Shown piece by piece: positions 22,152 to 36,466 of a DNA stretch of 60,000 nt (within the stretch, counting starts at the first letter, position 1; each line of letters begins with the position of its first letter). A program made the translations under genes and the position numbers. The stretch spans positions 78,255,488 through 78,315,487 of the forward strand of contig CM055095.1 in NCBI GenBank assembly GCA_029204225.1. The letters run 5' to 3'. The notes below the pieces were generated by a model. That model searched no databases and was not told the DNA's origin. It was given only the letters and a program-made list of their open reading frames with translations. This stretch comes from Diphasiastrum complanatum (lineage: Eukaryota; Streptophyta; Lycopodiopsida; Lycopodiales; Lycopodiaceae).

Positions 22152-25100
22152 ATGGCCTCCTCATCCTCTAAAGACTCTGGCACCAAACAGGTGATCCAGC
22201 ATGACATCCCCGACGCCACACAGATTTGGCCTCTACCCTTTGACGTTTTGATCCAACCATGGTTACAAACAGCTGGCCCACTTCTAGAGGCAATGGGTTT
22301 TTACCCGGCGCTTTCATTCTGAGATTAACATGGGCGTCGCCCTTCACGCTTATGCCACCTGGGACGAGGAAAAGACTCGTTTTCACTTCCTATACCAAGG
22401 TACCATGTACAAGGTCAGGATTAATGCAGACTCGATGGTCACCATTGGCATTATGTCCGGTGATCGTCAGCCCATCTCCCATCGCATGCCAAAACTTTGA
22501 TCAAGCCTTTCGTCACCCAAACTGCACCAGAAATTCCAATTCAGACTAACAATGGTTACCTGATAGATGCTATCACGGAACTCGTCATTCAGGCGACTGC
22601 GCATCTGTTGAATAACTTTCTGGTTATTTCAACATTTTGCAAGGACAGAATCTAGTCTAAGCTGTTGAGTCTGATAGTGGAATCCTTTCTGGAATTTTCT
22701 AGTCTCTCCGTTGTGCCATACGACTGGCATAGCTTCCTTATTCGTGAACTAACCAACTCCATCAAACCCAACAACCGTGAGCGTATCGCAGCAAGCCCCT
22801 TGTTGTGTAACTTTGTCTGCGCACTTCTCAAGACAAAAGTGCGCAGTTTCCAACGCTCATTCCTTTTGTCTACCCTCGTGCCACATACTAACCTTTCGCC
22901 ATCTCAAGCATCCACCTCGTCCCAACATGCAGTTATTAACACAACGGCCAGCAAACGAATGCGTGGCACTGCCTCTACATCCACATCTCCACCTGCTACC
23001 CAAAGATGCACCTCCACTACCGCACTAACCACCCCATCAACCACCGCCATTTCTTCTTTCGTGCAACCCCCCACTCTGATCTTTGTTGTCGCTACCTCTC
23101 TTCCTATTCCATCCACATCTGTTTCTGTGTCCACCCTCATTTCCTCTTTTGATACAATTCTTATCTTTGTTCCGTTATCCACTACTCCATCCATCACCAT
23201 CGCATCCTCCATCACTCATGCCGCCACCGTTGCTTCCATTCCGTTCAATCCTTCTGATTCTCAATGTCTCCAGACACTCTAGCGTGGATGCAAGTCATCA
23301 ATTTTTCACCCCCACGCCAGATCCTTTCTGCTCCATCTTCGCCTTCTTCCATACTCCACACCACCCTTCAGTTCCTCTCTGTTCCTCCCACCCTCTCATT
23401 CGGACAAACCGTCCTCACCCCTATTTTCACAGTTGCTTCTCAAACCCCACCTGCTTCGCCACCAAAGGTTGCCAAGGGCAACCACGTTGCCTGATGACAC
23501 ATTTATTCAAACAGTTTTTGTACCATCGCCAGATCAGACTGATCCTACCGCCCCAGATGGCATCAGGTCCAATGAGAACCTGATCAAAGATAATGACAAC
23601 GGTATTCCACAAGTCGTCGGGGCCGATACAACACAAGCCCCTATCAGTGCCAATGTACCGGCTGCTCCCACAGACCTAACGATGGCGTACCAGACTATGG
23701 GAAAATACATCCTGGATGCGGTAGCGGCCAAAGCCATTCTCGAAGGTAGGGTACTTCACCTGACGACGAGTAACACACAACTGTGCACCCAAATCATGAT
23801 GAATGTTAGAGTAGATGAGTAGAGTTAAGGGAGAGTAGTGTTAGTGGTGAATAGAGTTAGGGAGGAAGTAGGAAACTAACTAAAATTGGCATCTATGCAT
23901 AGTTAGGTACCTATCCAGTGATCTAACTCTTGTTGACAGGCGAGAGGGATATACTACGCAATATCTTCAACCCTACAGTTTCTCAAGTCTAGTTGGTAGA
24001 ATACAACTTGCATATAGATTGTAGACTTAGAAATGTCATTAATATGCTTGTAGAAACTCGTGGCATATCACATGCAATTGTTGTAAGTGATCCATAGTGA
24101 CATGCAAGGCATGCACAAAGTGAAATGGACACATGCATGATGATTTGTACAATTCTAGTTAGAAAAATAACACTTGGTAAAAGTAGGTAGAAATGCATGC
24201 ATGAGATGTGAAAAATGTCACTTGGACTCTAGTTTTCACTTTAGATGTGAATGAAAGGTAGATGGATGTGGTTCTACCTCGAGCTACCTCAAACTCCATA
24301 AATATGTGTAGCTATTCTCATAATCTTTGATGAAGAACCAAGCTTTGTAGCTATTCCATGCCATTTTGGATCTCCACCAATATTTGCTTGAATATCTCTC
24401 TCTTTCTCTCTCTAACTCATGTTGAGATAGTCACACATCAGCAGAAGTTGGCCAAGGAAACGAAAAGAGGTAGATGAAATAAGATCCATGATGGCCAGGC
24501 AGAAGATCAAATTGGAAGAGGTCTAGCAAAACTGAAACACCATACGACCCGGATCAACCAAGCACGAGATGGATCGTCGGGTGCAATGACAATTGATGCT
24601 CCTCTGATTAAGCCCAAGGATATACAGTTTCAGGCCCCACAGACCATAGCCATCTGGATGAAAAAGTACGTGCGGCTAATTCAGGAACAAGAGGCCAAGA
24701 AAAAAAAAATTGAAAATGTTGTGGTCAAAAACAGGAAAAGATCATCCTTGAGTCCCAAAAGTAGCTTGAAGAAATGACTAAGGCCCTGTAGCAAGTTTTG
24801 GACAAGGTGAACCAATTATGGGACACGGCGTGCAAGGCCCAAGCGGGTACTTCTACAAAGAAACCACGGGATGATGATGGAGATGATGGAGCTGACAATA
24901 AGGACGGGCAAACCCGACCATCAGATGATAGCTCAGGATCAGGTGGCCAGAGATCCAAAGTTGCTTCCGAAGCTTTTCCTCTTTTCCCTCCTACTTTTAA
25001 TCCCTCGTCTTATTTTGCATTTAGTTTTTCTGAAACATTCATTCCTACTTACCCTGTCTCTTCACTTTTCTCCTCTCCACCATCTCCTAGCAGATTATTG

Positions 25101-25300
25101 GGCCTATCTAAAGGTCCAGCTAATATGTACAAAGCCCAACGGGACGAGTTCCTACAACAACTCAGTTCCCCCAATGCAGCGTACAATTTGTTAAACCCGC
25201 CTCCTCCTAAACCTGTCATTCATGTGCCTCTCTCTCCTGATCACTCCATCCCTGACCCTCCAGAAACTAACACTAACATTGGTGGTGATCATAGATAATT
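22152..25300 (+). pseudogene. ORF X, plus-strand copy (unknown, decayed, interrupted by an LTR)
   Basis: I do not recognise the family. It begins MASSSSKDSGTKQVIQHDIP at 22152. Following frame breaks it reads NMGVALHAYATWDEEKTRFH (22328 on), LIDAITELVIQATAHLL (22560 on), and VPYDWHSFLIRELTNSIK with RIAASPLLCNFVCALLKT (22720-22840). A long Ser/Thr/Pro-rich region follows to 23280. At about 23804 it is interrupted by LTR sequence and resumes at about 24433 with THQQKLAKETKRG, IKPKDIQFQAPQ, WMKKYVRLIQEQEAKKKK and LDKVNQLWDTACKAQAGT. An acidic, Pro-rich tail ends at a TAA at 25296. The C-terminal motifs match the minus-strand copy at 4225-5385. It directly follows a Gypsy integrase, so an extra 3' ORF of a Tat/Athila-like element is the best guess. 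Confidence 0.5.
23804..24427 (+). repeat. LTR fragments inserted in ORF X
   Basis: Bases 23976-24427 repeat 6513-6964 of the Copia-A LTR with only a few differences. The preceding 23804-23975 starts TGTTAGAGTAG and looks like the end of another LTR. ORF X coding resumes after TGTTGAG at 24427, so the block is an insertion. No internal region, primer site or clear target duplication is seen. Confidence 0.75.
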
Positions 25301-25304
25301 TCTT

Positions 25305-25320
25305 AAGAGGAGTGTGAAGA
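25305..25320 (+). promoter_or_regulatory. Possible polypurine tract and LTR start after ORF X
   Basis: AAGAGGAG (25305-25312) is directly followed by TGTGAAGA, as expected of a polypurine tract against a 3' LTR. It lies nine bases after the ORF X stop, which suits the 3' end of a retroelement that carries ORF X. No matching 5' LTR was identified. Confidence 0.35.
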
Positions 25321-27690
25321 ATTGAAAAAGATTATCTATGTTAGATATAGGGGTCTTATGGTTTTTATATCAAGCATCTAGGTGTAGGATGTTGATAGGA
25401 ACAAATTTGGCATAGATGGCAAATTATGCATTTTCACTTGTAATGCCACTATTGAGCCAAATAGAGTAAGAGGCTAAACTCATGCCAATTAGAGTGTAGA
25501 CAAGTGTAGTGATTTTGTTTGATGAATTCTAAGAGGTCCAATAGGATTTAGAGGTGGAACCATGTGAGGTCCAATAGGAATTTGAGGTGTGCTTGAATAT
25601 AGTGTGAAGCATTTCAAATCATTCAAGATCCAATCCATGTCCCAAATCTTTGGTTACAATAAGGAGCAAACCAACAATCCTGCCAATGTAGAAAAATTAG
25701 CATCTACATACAAAATGAGATGCAAACTCTAAGAGATATTGATCAAATTTTTTACCAAAACATAAAATATGTTTGCTGTCCATACAATTACACTACCCTA
25801 CTTTATTTCACATGTGTGGAACCGAAAATAGCAATAAATGATCATTCTACACATAGAATTGCAAGATAACACCAAGATAGTGCACCAATGAGTAGTAGAA
25901 CCCAAAGAGGACCATGTATAATGATGAAATGAGAGATAGAAGAAAGAAGATGTGTCTCTCCACGAGTTACATCCTTTTATAGAGTTTCCAAACCCTATTT
26001 GGCCACTTGGCTTTCCCTCCAAAATGTAAACCCTACTATTTTTGGGTCTAGATTCAATGTACCCAAAGTTCAAATTTGAATCTGTCTCAAACTCGACTAC
26101 CAACTTTCCCACACTCTCCAAAAGTGTCTATTGAATGTATTTTAAACTAATATAACTTCAAAAAGTTTATCTCTGAGTCTAAAATGAGTTTTGGCCTCTT
26201 ATTGACAATTTACCAAAATGTGACTAAACTAGACTAAACTAGTTGAAATCTCTCACATATAGTTCAATAGAATTAAGAGGTGCATGGATCAACGGTCCAA
26301 TAGGATTAAGAGGTGAATAGCCAATTTTGGCCTATATGTCCAAATAACATGATTCTGGTGTCATTTCGAAGGTCCTGAAGTTTGAGACTTCTTCAATATG
26401 AAATGTTGCTCTTGAACTGTGGGTGGTCTCTCTTTAGTTCCTGCAACTATGTCCATGAGTTCATTCAACTCAAGTAAGGATTCCATCCTCACTTTTCAGG
26501 TAGAATAGTTTGATGAACTCAACCTATCATTAGTTTCTAACATGATCCCACCATTGCAAGCCATGAATATAATGATTCTTCAACTTTTAGGCTCTGTCCT
26601 AATGCACCTAGCACTCACTTTCCTCTCAACAAATGATGGATAAGGAGATCTTAGAAGATCTAGAACCCTAAAACTCTTCTATCTTGAACCTGGCTGGTTT
26701 CCAAGCATAGAAAGGAAGATTGAAACACATGCAACACTTTGCACACACTAAGAATGGATTACAAACTCAGACCAACCTAAACACACTGTTGACTAAGCTC
26801 TCAAACCTTTCAGCAAGTGACCAAATCAAGTTATGGTGTGAAGAGTTACTTGCATTCTTAGAAAATGCAAAAGACTAGGCTACCAAGAATACCTAGAATT
26901 GAACAAACTTGATCAACATATGATCAACACACTAAAATATTGATTCAACCTGTAACACCACATGTAAATCACACTTCTAAAAGTTTATAAACTCTAGCAA
27001 GTGATAAATACAAGTTTTAGAGGTGAATGAAAGAGCACACTTAGTGAATCACAAGACTAGCTTCACTAGCTTGTCAAATCTTGGTGCTTAGATGTAGATC
27101 TAAGATCACTTCACATGAGAATGTTCCTCAACCTGTTAAGAACCTAAAAACACATTTGCATAATGGTTAAAACCTTCCAGCAAATCCTCCAATCAAATTA
27201 CATAAGGAGAGTTACTTACATGCTCAACAAAGTACACTAAAATTTATGCAAAAGATTGTTGACAATCTGTTCACCCAAAAGGGGATCTTTCATCCAAGTG
27301 GGAGCTTTGCTCAGCCTTTTGGAAAATTACAAGATCACTCAAAGAGTATTTGTCATCCACTTAAGGAGAAGGTTCATCCACTTAAGAAGAGTGTTCATCC
27401 ACAGAAGTGGAGATTGCCAACAATAGATTGAATAGAACATTGTTAGTACTGAATATGCACAAGCCTCACAATCAACAAATGATTAGGTGTTATGATCTGA
27501 TTCCAAATGGCCTCTTCTCAGCTTCTGATCTTCAATAGACCTGAAATATGCTTTTGATCCACAAGTTCAACTCACAAAACAAAGGTTAGTAAGATTTGAT
27601 CAACAGTGCAATGCATAATCATGTTAGAACTTGATCAAACGTCCAAATATCACCATAAATGGAAACCTTACTAAACATAATAGCCAACTA
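25321..27690. other. Non-coding stretch, old LTR-derived sequence
   Basis: No coding sequence is recognised on either strand. Phrases such as GTCCAATAGGATTTAGAGGT recur (25540, 25568, 26300). An 80-bp block at 26322-26400 (GCCAATTTTGGCCTATATGT then CCAAATAACATG) recurs at 28238-28327 inside the LTR there. Bases 27284-27415 carry a degenerate tandem repeat of about 21 bp around GTTCATCCACTTAAG. Confidence 0.5.
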
Positions 27691-27702
27691 GCTTTGATAC
27701 CA
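27691..27702 (-). promoter_or_regulatory. Primer-binding site of a minus-strand LTR element
   Basis: The minus strand reads TGGTATCAAAGC, one change from the initiator tRNA-Met site TGGTATCAGAGC, directly next to CACA at an LTR end. The internal region to its left shows no recognisable coding, so the element is either highly decayed or non-autonomous. Confidence 0.65.
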
Positions 27703-28440
<738 letters not shown>

Positions 28441-30367
28441 ATTTTCACATCGGGCCTTCATGTCATCCCGGTATGTCACTATGATAGAGGACTGACAAGA
28501 AATGGGCTTCATTGAGAAGATACATGATTACCTGGGGCCATTATCCTATGGAACCAAATTATGCTTCAAAGTATTCAAAGCCCTAGGGAGAAAAATGAGC
28601 GAGCGGAACCAAAACGGCAAGACAACGAGGCAAGCAGGACTCACAGGAGGTTCTCAAACGGGCTAGGCCATTGAGAGATCTCCAATTTTGTGAAATGATT
28701 TTTGTGGCCAATAAGCACCTGGTTTTACATAAGCAAAAGAAGATTCACACTTTTCCAAGTGCCAAACGGAATGACATCATCTGACATGTGTTGCAGTGGG
28801 TCCTGCAATAGATTAGAGGTGGATAATGCTAGAAGTTTTTAGAGAATTTCCCAGATGCTGAGCCAAGCTAGAAACATAGAGCATCTCTCACCCGAGACCG
28901 AGGAGGTCTTAAAAGGAGAAGATCAGGAAGAAGCTGAGAGTCGAGGATTACTAGCTAGGATTACAGGTTATTTCTATGTGAGCCTACATGGTGAATCCCA
29001 GAGAAGGAACAACCATGTAGGAGCTAGTGATATTCCTAGGCAATGTAAATATATGTAGACCCCTCTTTAATGAGTTATAGTGAGCCATATTTTGATGGTG
29101 ACCTCTAGTGGAAGAGCTATTTTCACTTATAATTTCTAGATTAGTGAAATTGCCACTTAGGCTCCACATGGGCAGTCCTCTTGTTTATTTAAGAGTTGTG
29201 AGAGAGCTTTTATTGTATTGTCATTTCTCTTGTATGAATGAAGAAGATCCTCCATGAGTTATTGGCAATTGAGAAGCTCCTTGTTCATGGCTATTGTCTT
29301 GAGTGAAATTCCTATGAACATGCTTTGATTTCTTGTTGTGGTTGTGGATTGATTTAGATTTCATGCTTTCTTTCTTGCAATGTGGAATGTAGATGTGGAT
29401 TAGTTTTCTTGTTTCTAAGTTTTGTTAAATTCAGCATGCAGGTAAACTAAATAGGTTGAGATTGTGGTTCAGATTTTGCACATTTACCAACAATCATGTC
29501 CTTGATTGTTCTTGGGTATTTCAAGCATCAAGAAATGGGTATGTCTTGGGATGCTAGTATGCTATAGGTGGTTAGATTTCTTGATTCTTGTTTTGTTTGT
29601 AAATTAATCTTGATGCTATATTGTTCCCTGATTTCTTAAAGAGTTTAGTAGATAGAATCGCTCATTGCTCTCTTGTTCAGAATGCTGATTTGTATTGAGC
29701 AAAGGATTGGTTACATGGATTGTAAATGCATGTAGCTGGAGTGAACGAAACATGTTTCATCCCACTGACAAGCTGGGAATACTTGTTACCAACTGATAAA
29801 CGACCTACTTGGAGATAGTTTTAAGCAAGAGGACCTAACAAGAAAGAACTGGGTTCTGGAAACGGGCAGAAACACCCGGTTTTCAAAGTGGAAACCACCT
29901 AAAGAAGTAACAAAGAAACTAAGAAGAAGAATAAGAAAACCGTGTTCACAGGTTCTGGCTGGAATCTGTGAACATGGAGTCAAGTCAAGTGGAGGAGCAA
30001 GCTCAAAACCCGAGGACTCCAAGAAAAAAAAGAGTAACAAGATGGAGCCAATCATATGGATCAACAAGGCAACTTGTCTTTGGCAACATCATGCATGCAG
30101 TTAATAGTTTCAAGTGCACAAAGTGCCTTGGAATTCATAGCTTGGCATGATGTATAGTTTTTAAAGTGTGCTACATGTATATTGACACATTTATGGAACA
30201 TCTTGTAAGGGATCCTTTAAGAGGTGCTGAAAGATCCTTCATAGATATCATTATCTATTGGAGTCTCAAAAATTCCTTGTTTTTGGCTGGGTTTTTTAGA
30301 CACTTCTAAAAGTATTCATTCATCTAGCAAAGAGAGTTGTAAATAGATCAAGCTAAATTTGAGGACT
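28441..30367. other. Unassigned non-coding stretch
   Basis: I recognise no protein in any frame. The part 29060-29480 has LTR-like features: TATTTAAGAG near 29188 and then a T-rich tract. I could not find a primer site or matching copy. Short open frames here are not supported by homology. Confidence 0.4.
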
Positions 30368-31218
<851 letters not shown>

Positions 31219-31262
31219 CAACACTCAGTTTTGATCCATTGCAAGACAATTTCTCAAGGAAG

Positions 31263-32474
31263 ATGACTTCTTTAGATTCCATTTTGTTGGAGCATGGTGA
31301 GAGATTGAACACCTACAATTATGCAATTTGGAAGGTGAGGATGGAGTCCATTTTGGTGCTCCAAGATGTGATGGAGATTGTGCTAGGACTTGAGGAGGAG
31401 CCTCAAGTGCTCCAAGAGGTCCAAAAGTACAAAAGAGGGGCAAGGATGGCCCTACATATCATTAAGGCGAATGTTTCCAATGAAGTGTTGAGGGAGATTG
31501 GCTCATGCACCTTGGCCAAGGAGGCTTGGGACACATTGAAATCCATCTATGAGGCAAGGAACACATCAAGGTTGTTCACACTAAGGAATGAAATTTTTCA
31601 AAGCTTCCAAAGGAGTGATGAGAGTGCCTCAAATTATGTTTTGAGAGTCAAAGATCTTTATAGAGAGCTTCCTTGCATAGGAGACAACCTCAATCCAAAA
31701 GAGCTAGTGCAAGTGATCCTAAATGGATTGAAGGAAGAGTTTGACAATCTTGTTTAATCTTATGCAATCAAGGAGGAGCTTCCAAGCTTGGAGGCACTAC
31801 ATGGAATTTTCATTTCTGAGGAGTGTAGGCAAGAGAACAAGTTTATGAGAATCAATAAACTTTCCTTGAAAAATGATGGAGATGTGAAGGCATACTTTGC
31901 AAAGAACAAGCCAAGAGGAAGGAGTAAAGAGCATCATCAAAATTTAGAGAAGGACAAGTCAAAGGAGGAGAGTGATGAGGATTCATCACAAACATCAACA
32001 AGTTGCAAATCCAACAAGAAGTGCTTCTTTTGTAGTAAGAAGGGACATTTTGCTTGTAATTGTTTCAAGAAGAAAGAGTTCCTCAAGCAAGAAAATATTA
32101 ATAAGGAGAGTGAAGGTGAGATAGAAGAGAGTTATCAAGAAGGATCTCTCATGATGTCTATGTACTCTTCTTCTAGTTTTGAAGTTGAAAATTCCTGGTG
32201 GATAGATAGTGGACCTAGTTCTCACATGACTAGTTCAAGAATATCTTTTACTTCTCTTGCACCTTACAATGGTTCTAAAAAGTTCATCTTCTTTCCTATT
32301 GATGGTGAATGCAAGATAGAAGGAATTGGTAGTGTACCAATTTGTGTTGAATCCACTATGATTCTCAAAGATGTAATTTATGTGCCTAATCTCACTATGA
32401 ATCTCATTAGTGTTGTCAAGATGCTAGATGATGGTTTCCAAGTTGATTTTGGAAAAAGATGCTTGTTTGGTTAA
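31263..32474 (+). pseudogene. Copia-B gag and protease, one nonsense codon
   Basis: The ATG at 31263 starts MTSLDSILLEHGERLNTYNY. UBN2 Gag motifs follow (IWKVRMESIL, LKSIYEARNTSRLFTLRNE, QVILNGLKEEFDNLV). TAA at 31755-31757 stands where the paralogue at 7868 has a Gln codon (CAA), a single C-to-T change. The same frame continues through the zinc knuckle CFFCSKKGHFACNC (about 32023-32064), the protease site WWIDSGPSSHMTSS (about 32200-32235) and DVIYVPNLTMNLISV, to 32474. A frameshift there passes to the pre-integrase region. This is the best-preserved Copia gag-protease in the window. Confidence 0.92.
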
Positions 32475-32804
32475 GAGGGATGGTGATGTGGTAGCAAGAG
32501 GAACTATATGTGGTAATCTTTTCAATATTGATGCTAATCTTTGTGGAAGTATGGCCAAGAGGAGCTTGCATCATCTCAAGGAGGAGAAGGCAAATGATCT
32601 ACCTCAATCTATGTTCCAAGATGGTAAGGCTCATGAAGATGGTGCTTTGGCAAAAACACATGGAGAATTGTTGCCAAGGAGGTCTACTTATCATCAATTC
32701 TCTTATCTTGTTCATTTGGATGATCTCATTTTATCATGTAGATGCAAAGATGGTGCCATTTCGTGTGACTTCTTATTTGAAGACTTCAATTGGAGGTATC
32801 TTAG
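32428..32804 (+). pseudogene. Copia-B pre-integrase region, truncated
   Basis: After the frameshift near 32470 the frame reads KDACLVKRDGDVVARGTICG and NLFNIDANLCG, the GAG-pre-integrase part of Copia pol. Coding is lost after AKRSLHHLKEEKAND, and at 32805 the sequence changes to a Gypsy LTR. Integrase core, reverse transcriptase and RNase H are all missing. Confidence 0.7.
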
Positions 32805-33575
32805 TGGAGGGTTTGCGGTTCCCAAGGCAACCCTAACCCTAGTTAATAAGTGAGAGGGATTTGGCACCCTGCGTGTGTAAGTCCAACTCGATGATCACAT
32901 AAGATTTGATTAGTTAAAAGTCAATAAAAGGACTTTAGCCCTTTTTGCGAGACTTTTGATATCGAGGGGCCTAAATGTCAAGTTAGTGAATAAAATAGGA
33001 GTTCCCACCAAATTTCAATTTTAAATTGGTTCCCTCCAATTATTGAATGGGTTCTCACTCTTTTTTAAACTTGAATAGCTAGGGAGGTAGGAATTAGTCA
33101 ATAGGAATTTTGGCACCCTGCGTGTATAAGTCCAACCCGATGATCACATAGAGATTTGATTAGTTAAAAGTCAATAAAAGGACTTTAGCCCTTTTTGCGA
33201 GACTTTTAATGTTGCAGGGCCTAAATGTCAAGTCAGTGAATAAAATAGGGGTTCCCACCAAATTTCAAGTTTAAATTGGTTCCCTCCAATTATTGAATAA
33301 GTTCTCACTCTTTTTTAAACTTGAATAGCTAGGGAAGTAGGAATTAGCCAATAGGAATCGGGACGCCCATCTCCTCAATTTCCTATATAAGTAGCAATTT
33401 CGAATTATTGTACATATTTTCATCTTCATTTCAATACAAGCAGATTGGCTCTTATGGAATGGATTTGTGAATGTCCTTGCTCTTTATCTCTTTTCCTCCA
33501 TCTCTCATATTTTCTTTGTATTTGCTAATTGTTGGATTTGAAGCTTATTGGAATTGATATTTCTTATGCTTTGCC
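32805..33575 (+). repeat. Gypsy LTR fragment with 249-bp tandem duplication
   Basis: From TGGAGGGTTTGCGG onward it matches the reverse complement of the LTR at 20050-20792, through the polyadenylation-side sequence to about 33575. The segment from TTGGCACCCTGCGTG is present twice in tandem (32861-33109 and 33110-33356). A TATA-like CTATATAAGTAG lies at 33383-33394. The LTR terminus at the 33575 side is missing, so this is a broken solo LTR. Confidence 0.85.
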
Positions 33576-36334
33576 AATAGTCCTTTGTATATAAGGAGTA
33601 AAGAGGATCTAATTTCAATCAAGAGATGATGGTAGTATTCTCAAGTCTATTAAAAATCCAAATGCATGATGGAGATTTGCCAAGGCTTGAGGAGGAGTCT
33701 TCTCAACACATGGTTCCAAGAGAATCTTCAAAAGGCAAGGCCGAGTTTGGTGTTTTTGGCTTTAGCCTTCTAGTGGGACTTACATATGTTGAAGAGCTAA
33801 ATCAACAAATTCCAGGTGTAGCCATTGTATTCGCTGATTACCACAGCTCCAGCTTGGCTATATTCTCAAATCTATGAAAATACAGTAAGTTGTTACCTTC
33901 ACCATCTCTTTGATATCTAATTTGATCATTTTCACCACTTTAATGTGCACTTAGTGTACCGTTTGTACTTCTTTAATGTGCAATGATGATTGAGCAAGAG
34001 TGTAACAGATTTTAGTATGAGGCTCAAATTCCAAGCCTGATGTGGAATCAGTGGAAAGTACAACTTAGATCATGAAAGACAATGTGGTTTGGCCAACATA
34101 AACATATGTTCCTACCCAAGCTTAGCATGTGGAGATGATCCAAATCGGGTGTACGTCTTGGTTGTCTGTGACAATATGTCAAGATTAGACCACCTTCAAC
34201 GATTTGATTATGCAATTGCACTGGTCAACTTGACAAAACTATTAAAATCGCCTGTTCAGATGCATTCATATGATATGAAATTACAACTTTTTTATTAGTA
34301 ATTTCCTTGTTTTTTATCATAAAAAAAAAAGCAAGTGAACCATAATGTTAAAAACCCAGGCTTTGTAAGTAAATCTTACTTACAAAGCTTGCCAACTATT
34401 TCCTCACAAAATGTCAAACCGAGGCTTGGAGTCATAGTCCTAAACATATATTCGTTTAAAATCAATGAAATAATGTAAATTGCATGCGAATGATCTTTCC
34501 CTTGGCAAAGTTCAAAGTTCAAATCGATTATTTCGAAACTATAAGGAGACAGGCATAATCTCCTCCTTGGAAAATTTGAAGAGGACAATTGCCACCTCTT
34601 CATGGCAACATGCCAACAAAACAATACTAACAACTTTAACTATACTAACAAGTACTAACAATTTGGAAAAGATCATTCACATCCGATCGACATTATTTCA
34701 TCAATTTGAAAATAAATATACGTTTGAGCCTATGTTTCGAACCTTATAAAACAGATACACATGCATGTATAGAGAGATTAATTGCCAAAAATGGTAGTCA
34801 AACAAGTGGGATAGATTGTGAACATGGAAGTTTTCACCTCTTTGGAGCACTTCAAGCATATATCCTTTTCCATAAACAAATGGAGTTTCATGGGAGGTGT
34901 CTTCAACATCTCTAGTCCACCTTATCAAAGAAGGGCCTTTCACCCGAATTTTGGAATGCTCTTTACAACTTTCGATATTGGTGCAATGTTTCAAGTTAAG
35001 GCTTTTCTTAAGGTGCTTTTACATACCAGAAAACTTAAATGACATGTCTAAACAGTATTTAAAAAATAGGCACGACAAGTGTAACATGCTGAAAAAAAAA
35101 TGACACTTTGAAGATTGTTTTTTAAATATGGGTATGCATAGAATCAAAAGATTTTATGTTCAACATTAAAAATCAACTGGCAAGCATGGATACAACAATG
35201 TACTTTTGTAAGTTTGAAGGCATATTGGTATTTGAAGAAATGCAATTTTTTGTAATTCTCTCTGTGTATGCTATGTTTATTTTTTAGTCACAAATATCTT
35301 TGGAGTATATTTGCAAGTTTTGCTTTGCTTTTTTGATGTATGCTTTAGACAGTTTGTTTATTCAAAGTTGTAATTGTGAGAATTTTTGATACTTTTCTTT
35401 TGTTATCTTTTAGGGATATTGATTCTTGTTGTAAACTTCAAAGGCTGCTAGAAGAACAACACAGCAGCCAAGGTTTGAGTCAATGTTTGTGTGGCCACAC
35501 TAGCAACTCTTAGCCAACTAAACTTATTGCAAAGGACACTAGCAAAGGTTTTCTTTCTCAACAACTGATGATTAAGGTGTACTAACAGAGAGATGTGGCA
35601 TCTTAATTACAAAATTTTCTTCTAAATCAAAATATACATTTATCATCAAAACAATATTTGTGTGGTAAATTGAAATTATTGATTATATCAGTACCAAGAT
35701 TTATTTGATTTCAAATCCATTGAGGATTAGAAAAAATTCACGATCTCTCACAAACAAAAGATTTGGTGATTCTTGTAAGGTATTCAATTTTCTTATCCTT
35801 AAGTTCTTACAAGTCGAATCTAAACCTAAGCCAAGAAACACAAATCAACACCAAAGACTACAAGCTAGTGTAAAATCTAGATCGATGAACCTTGAAGATA
35901 GAAATTCCATCTTAAAAAGCTAATTTTGTAAAAGTGTTAAGTGAAATTTGTGAAGTAAAATTCTTTAGACACAAAATATAATATTGAGTGAATTGCTCAG
36001 CAAAGCTTGGGAAGAAAAACTCTGTAGTCCCTAAACGACACAATCTTCATCAAATATAACATTGAGTGAATTGCTCAATGTGGTTTTTTACACTGTTTGA
36101 GGGGTCAAACTCAACAAGCTTCCCACGACCTTCTCAATTCTGCACAATTTGATTTTTGCCCAGGACCAGCCAAGGAAGACTTACCGTCAACAACCAATTT
36201 CTCTGAGGTAGCTTAATAGCAAAGCAGATAGTCATACATATAGCCATTGCAATGGATATGTTGACATTTCAAATCAGTCAAGTATAAGTCACATATACCA
36301 AATGTAAAGACTGTATTGGCTATCAAATATTGTT
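33576..36334. other. Stretch downstream of the ceramide synthase gene, no other gene seen
   Basis: I find no recognisable coding sequence on either strand. It probably contains the 3' untranslated region of the ceramide synthase at its right end. A perfect hairpin with 12-bp arms lies at 34361-34387 (CTTTGTAAGTAA / TTACTTACAAAG with a 3-base loop); outer pairing extends it to about 34357-34391. Confidence 0.5.
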
Positions 36335-36357
36335 CTACTCATCTTCATCCTCTGAAT
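36335..36357 (-). CDS. LOH: Ceramide synthase last coding exon
   Basis: Twenty-three bases completing a split Asp codon and reading SEDEDE, then TAG. The acceptor is TCTGCAG. The acidic tail with a Ser in SEDE is the usual end of plant LAG1 homologues and is a candidate casein kinase 2 site. It lies 109 bp from the previous exon. Confidence 0.9.
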
Positions 36358-36466
36358 CTGCAGATTCAAATACAAGAATAGTCAGGTACATTATTCAAAT
36401 GCAAGAATCTTAAACCTTGAATCCTAAAGTCAGTAAGCGACCAACATGTTTCTATGGGAGCTTTAC

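Noticed and set aside
22665-23583. Ser/Thr/Pro-rich frames considered as a secreted or cell-wall protein gene
   Set aside because: No signal peptide; the stretch is continuous with ORF X, and overlapping frames are equally open because of composition.
33626-33877. Plus-strand 83-codon frame after the LTR fragment
   Set aside because: No recognisable motif, no second copy and no splice or promoter support.
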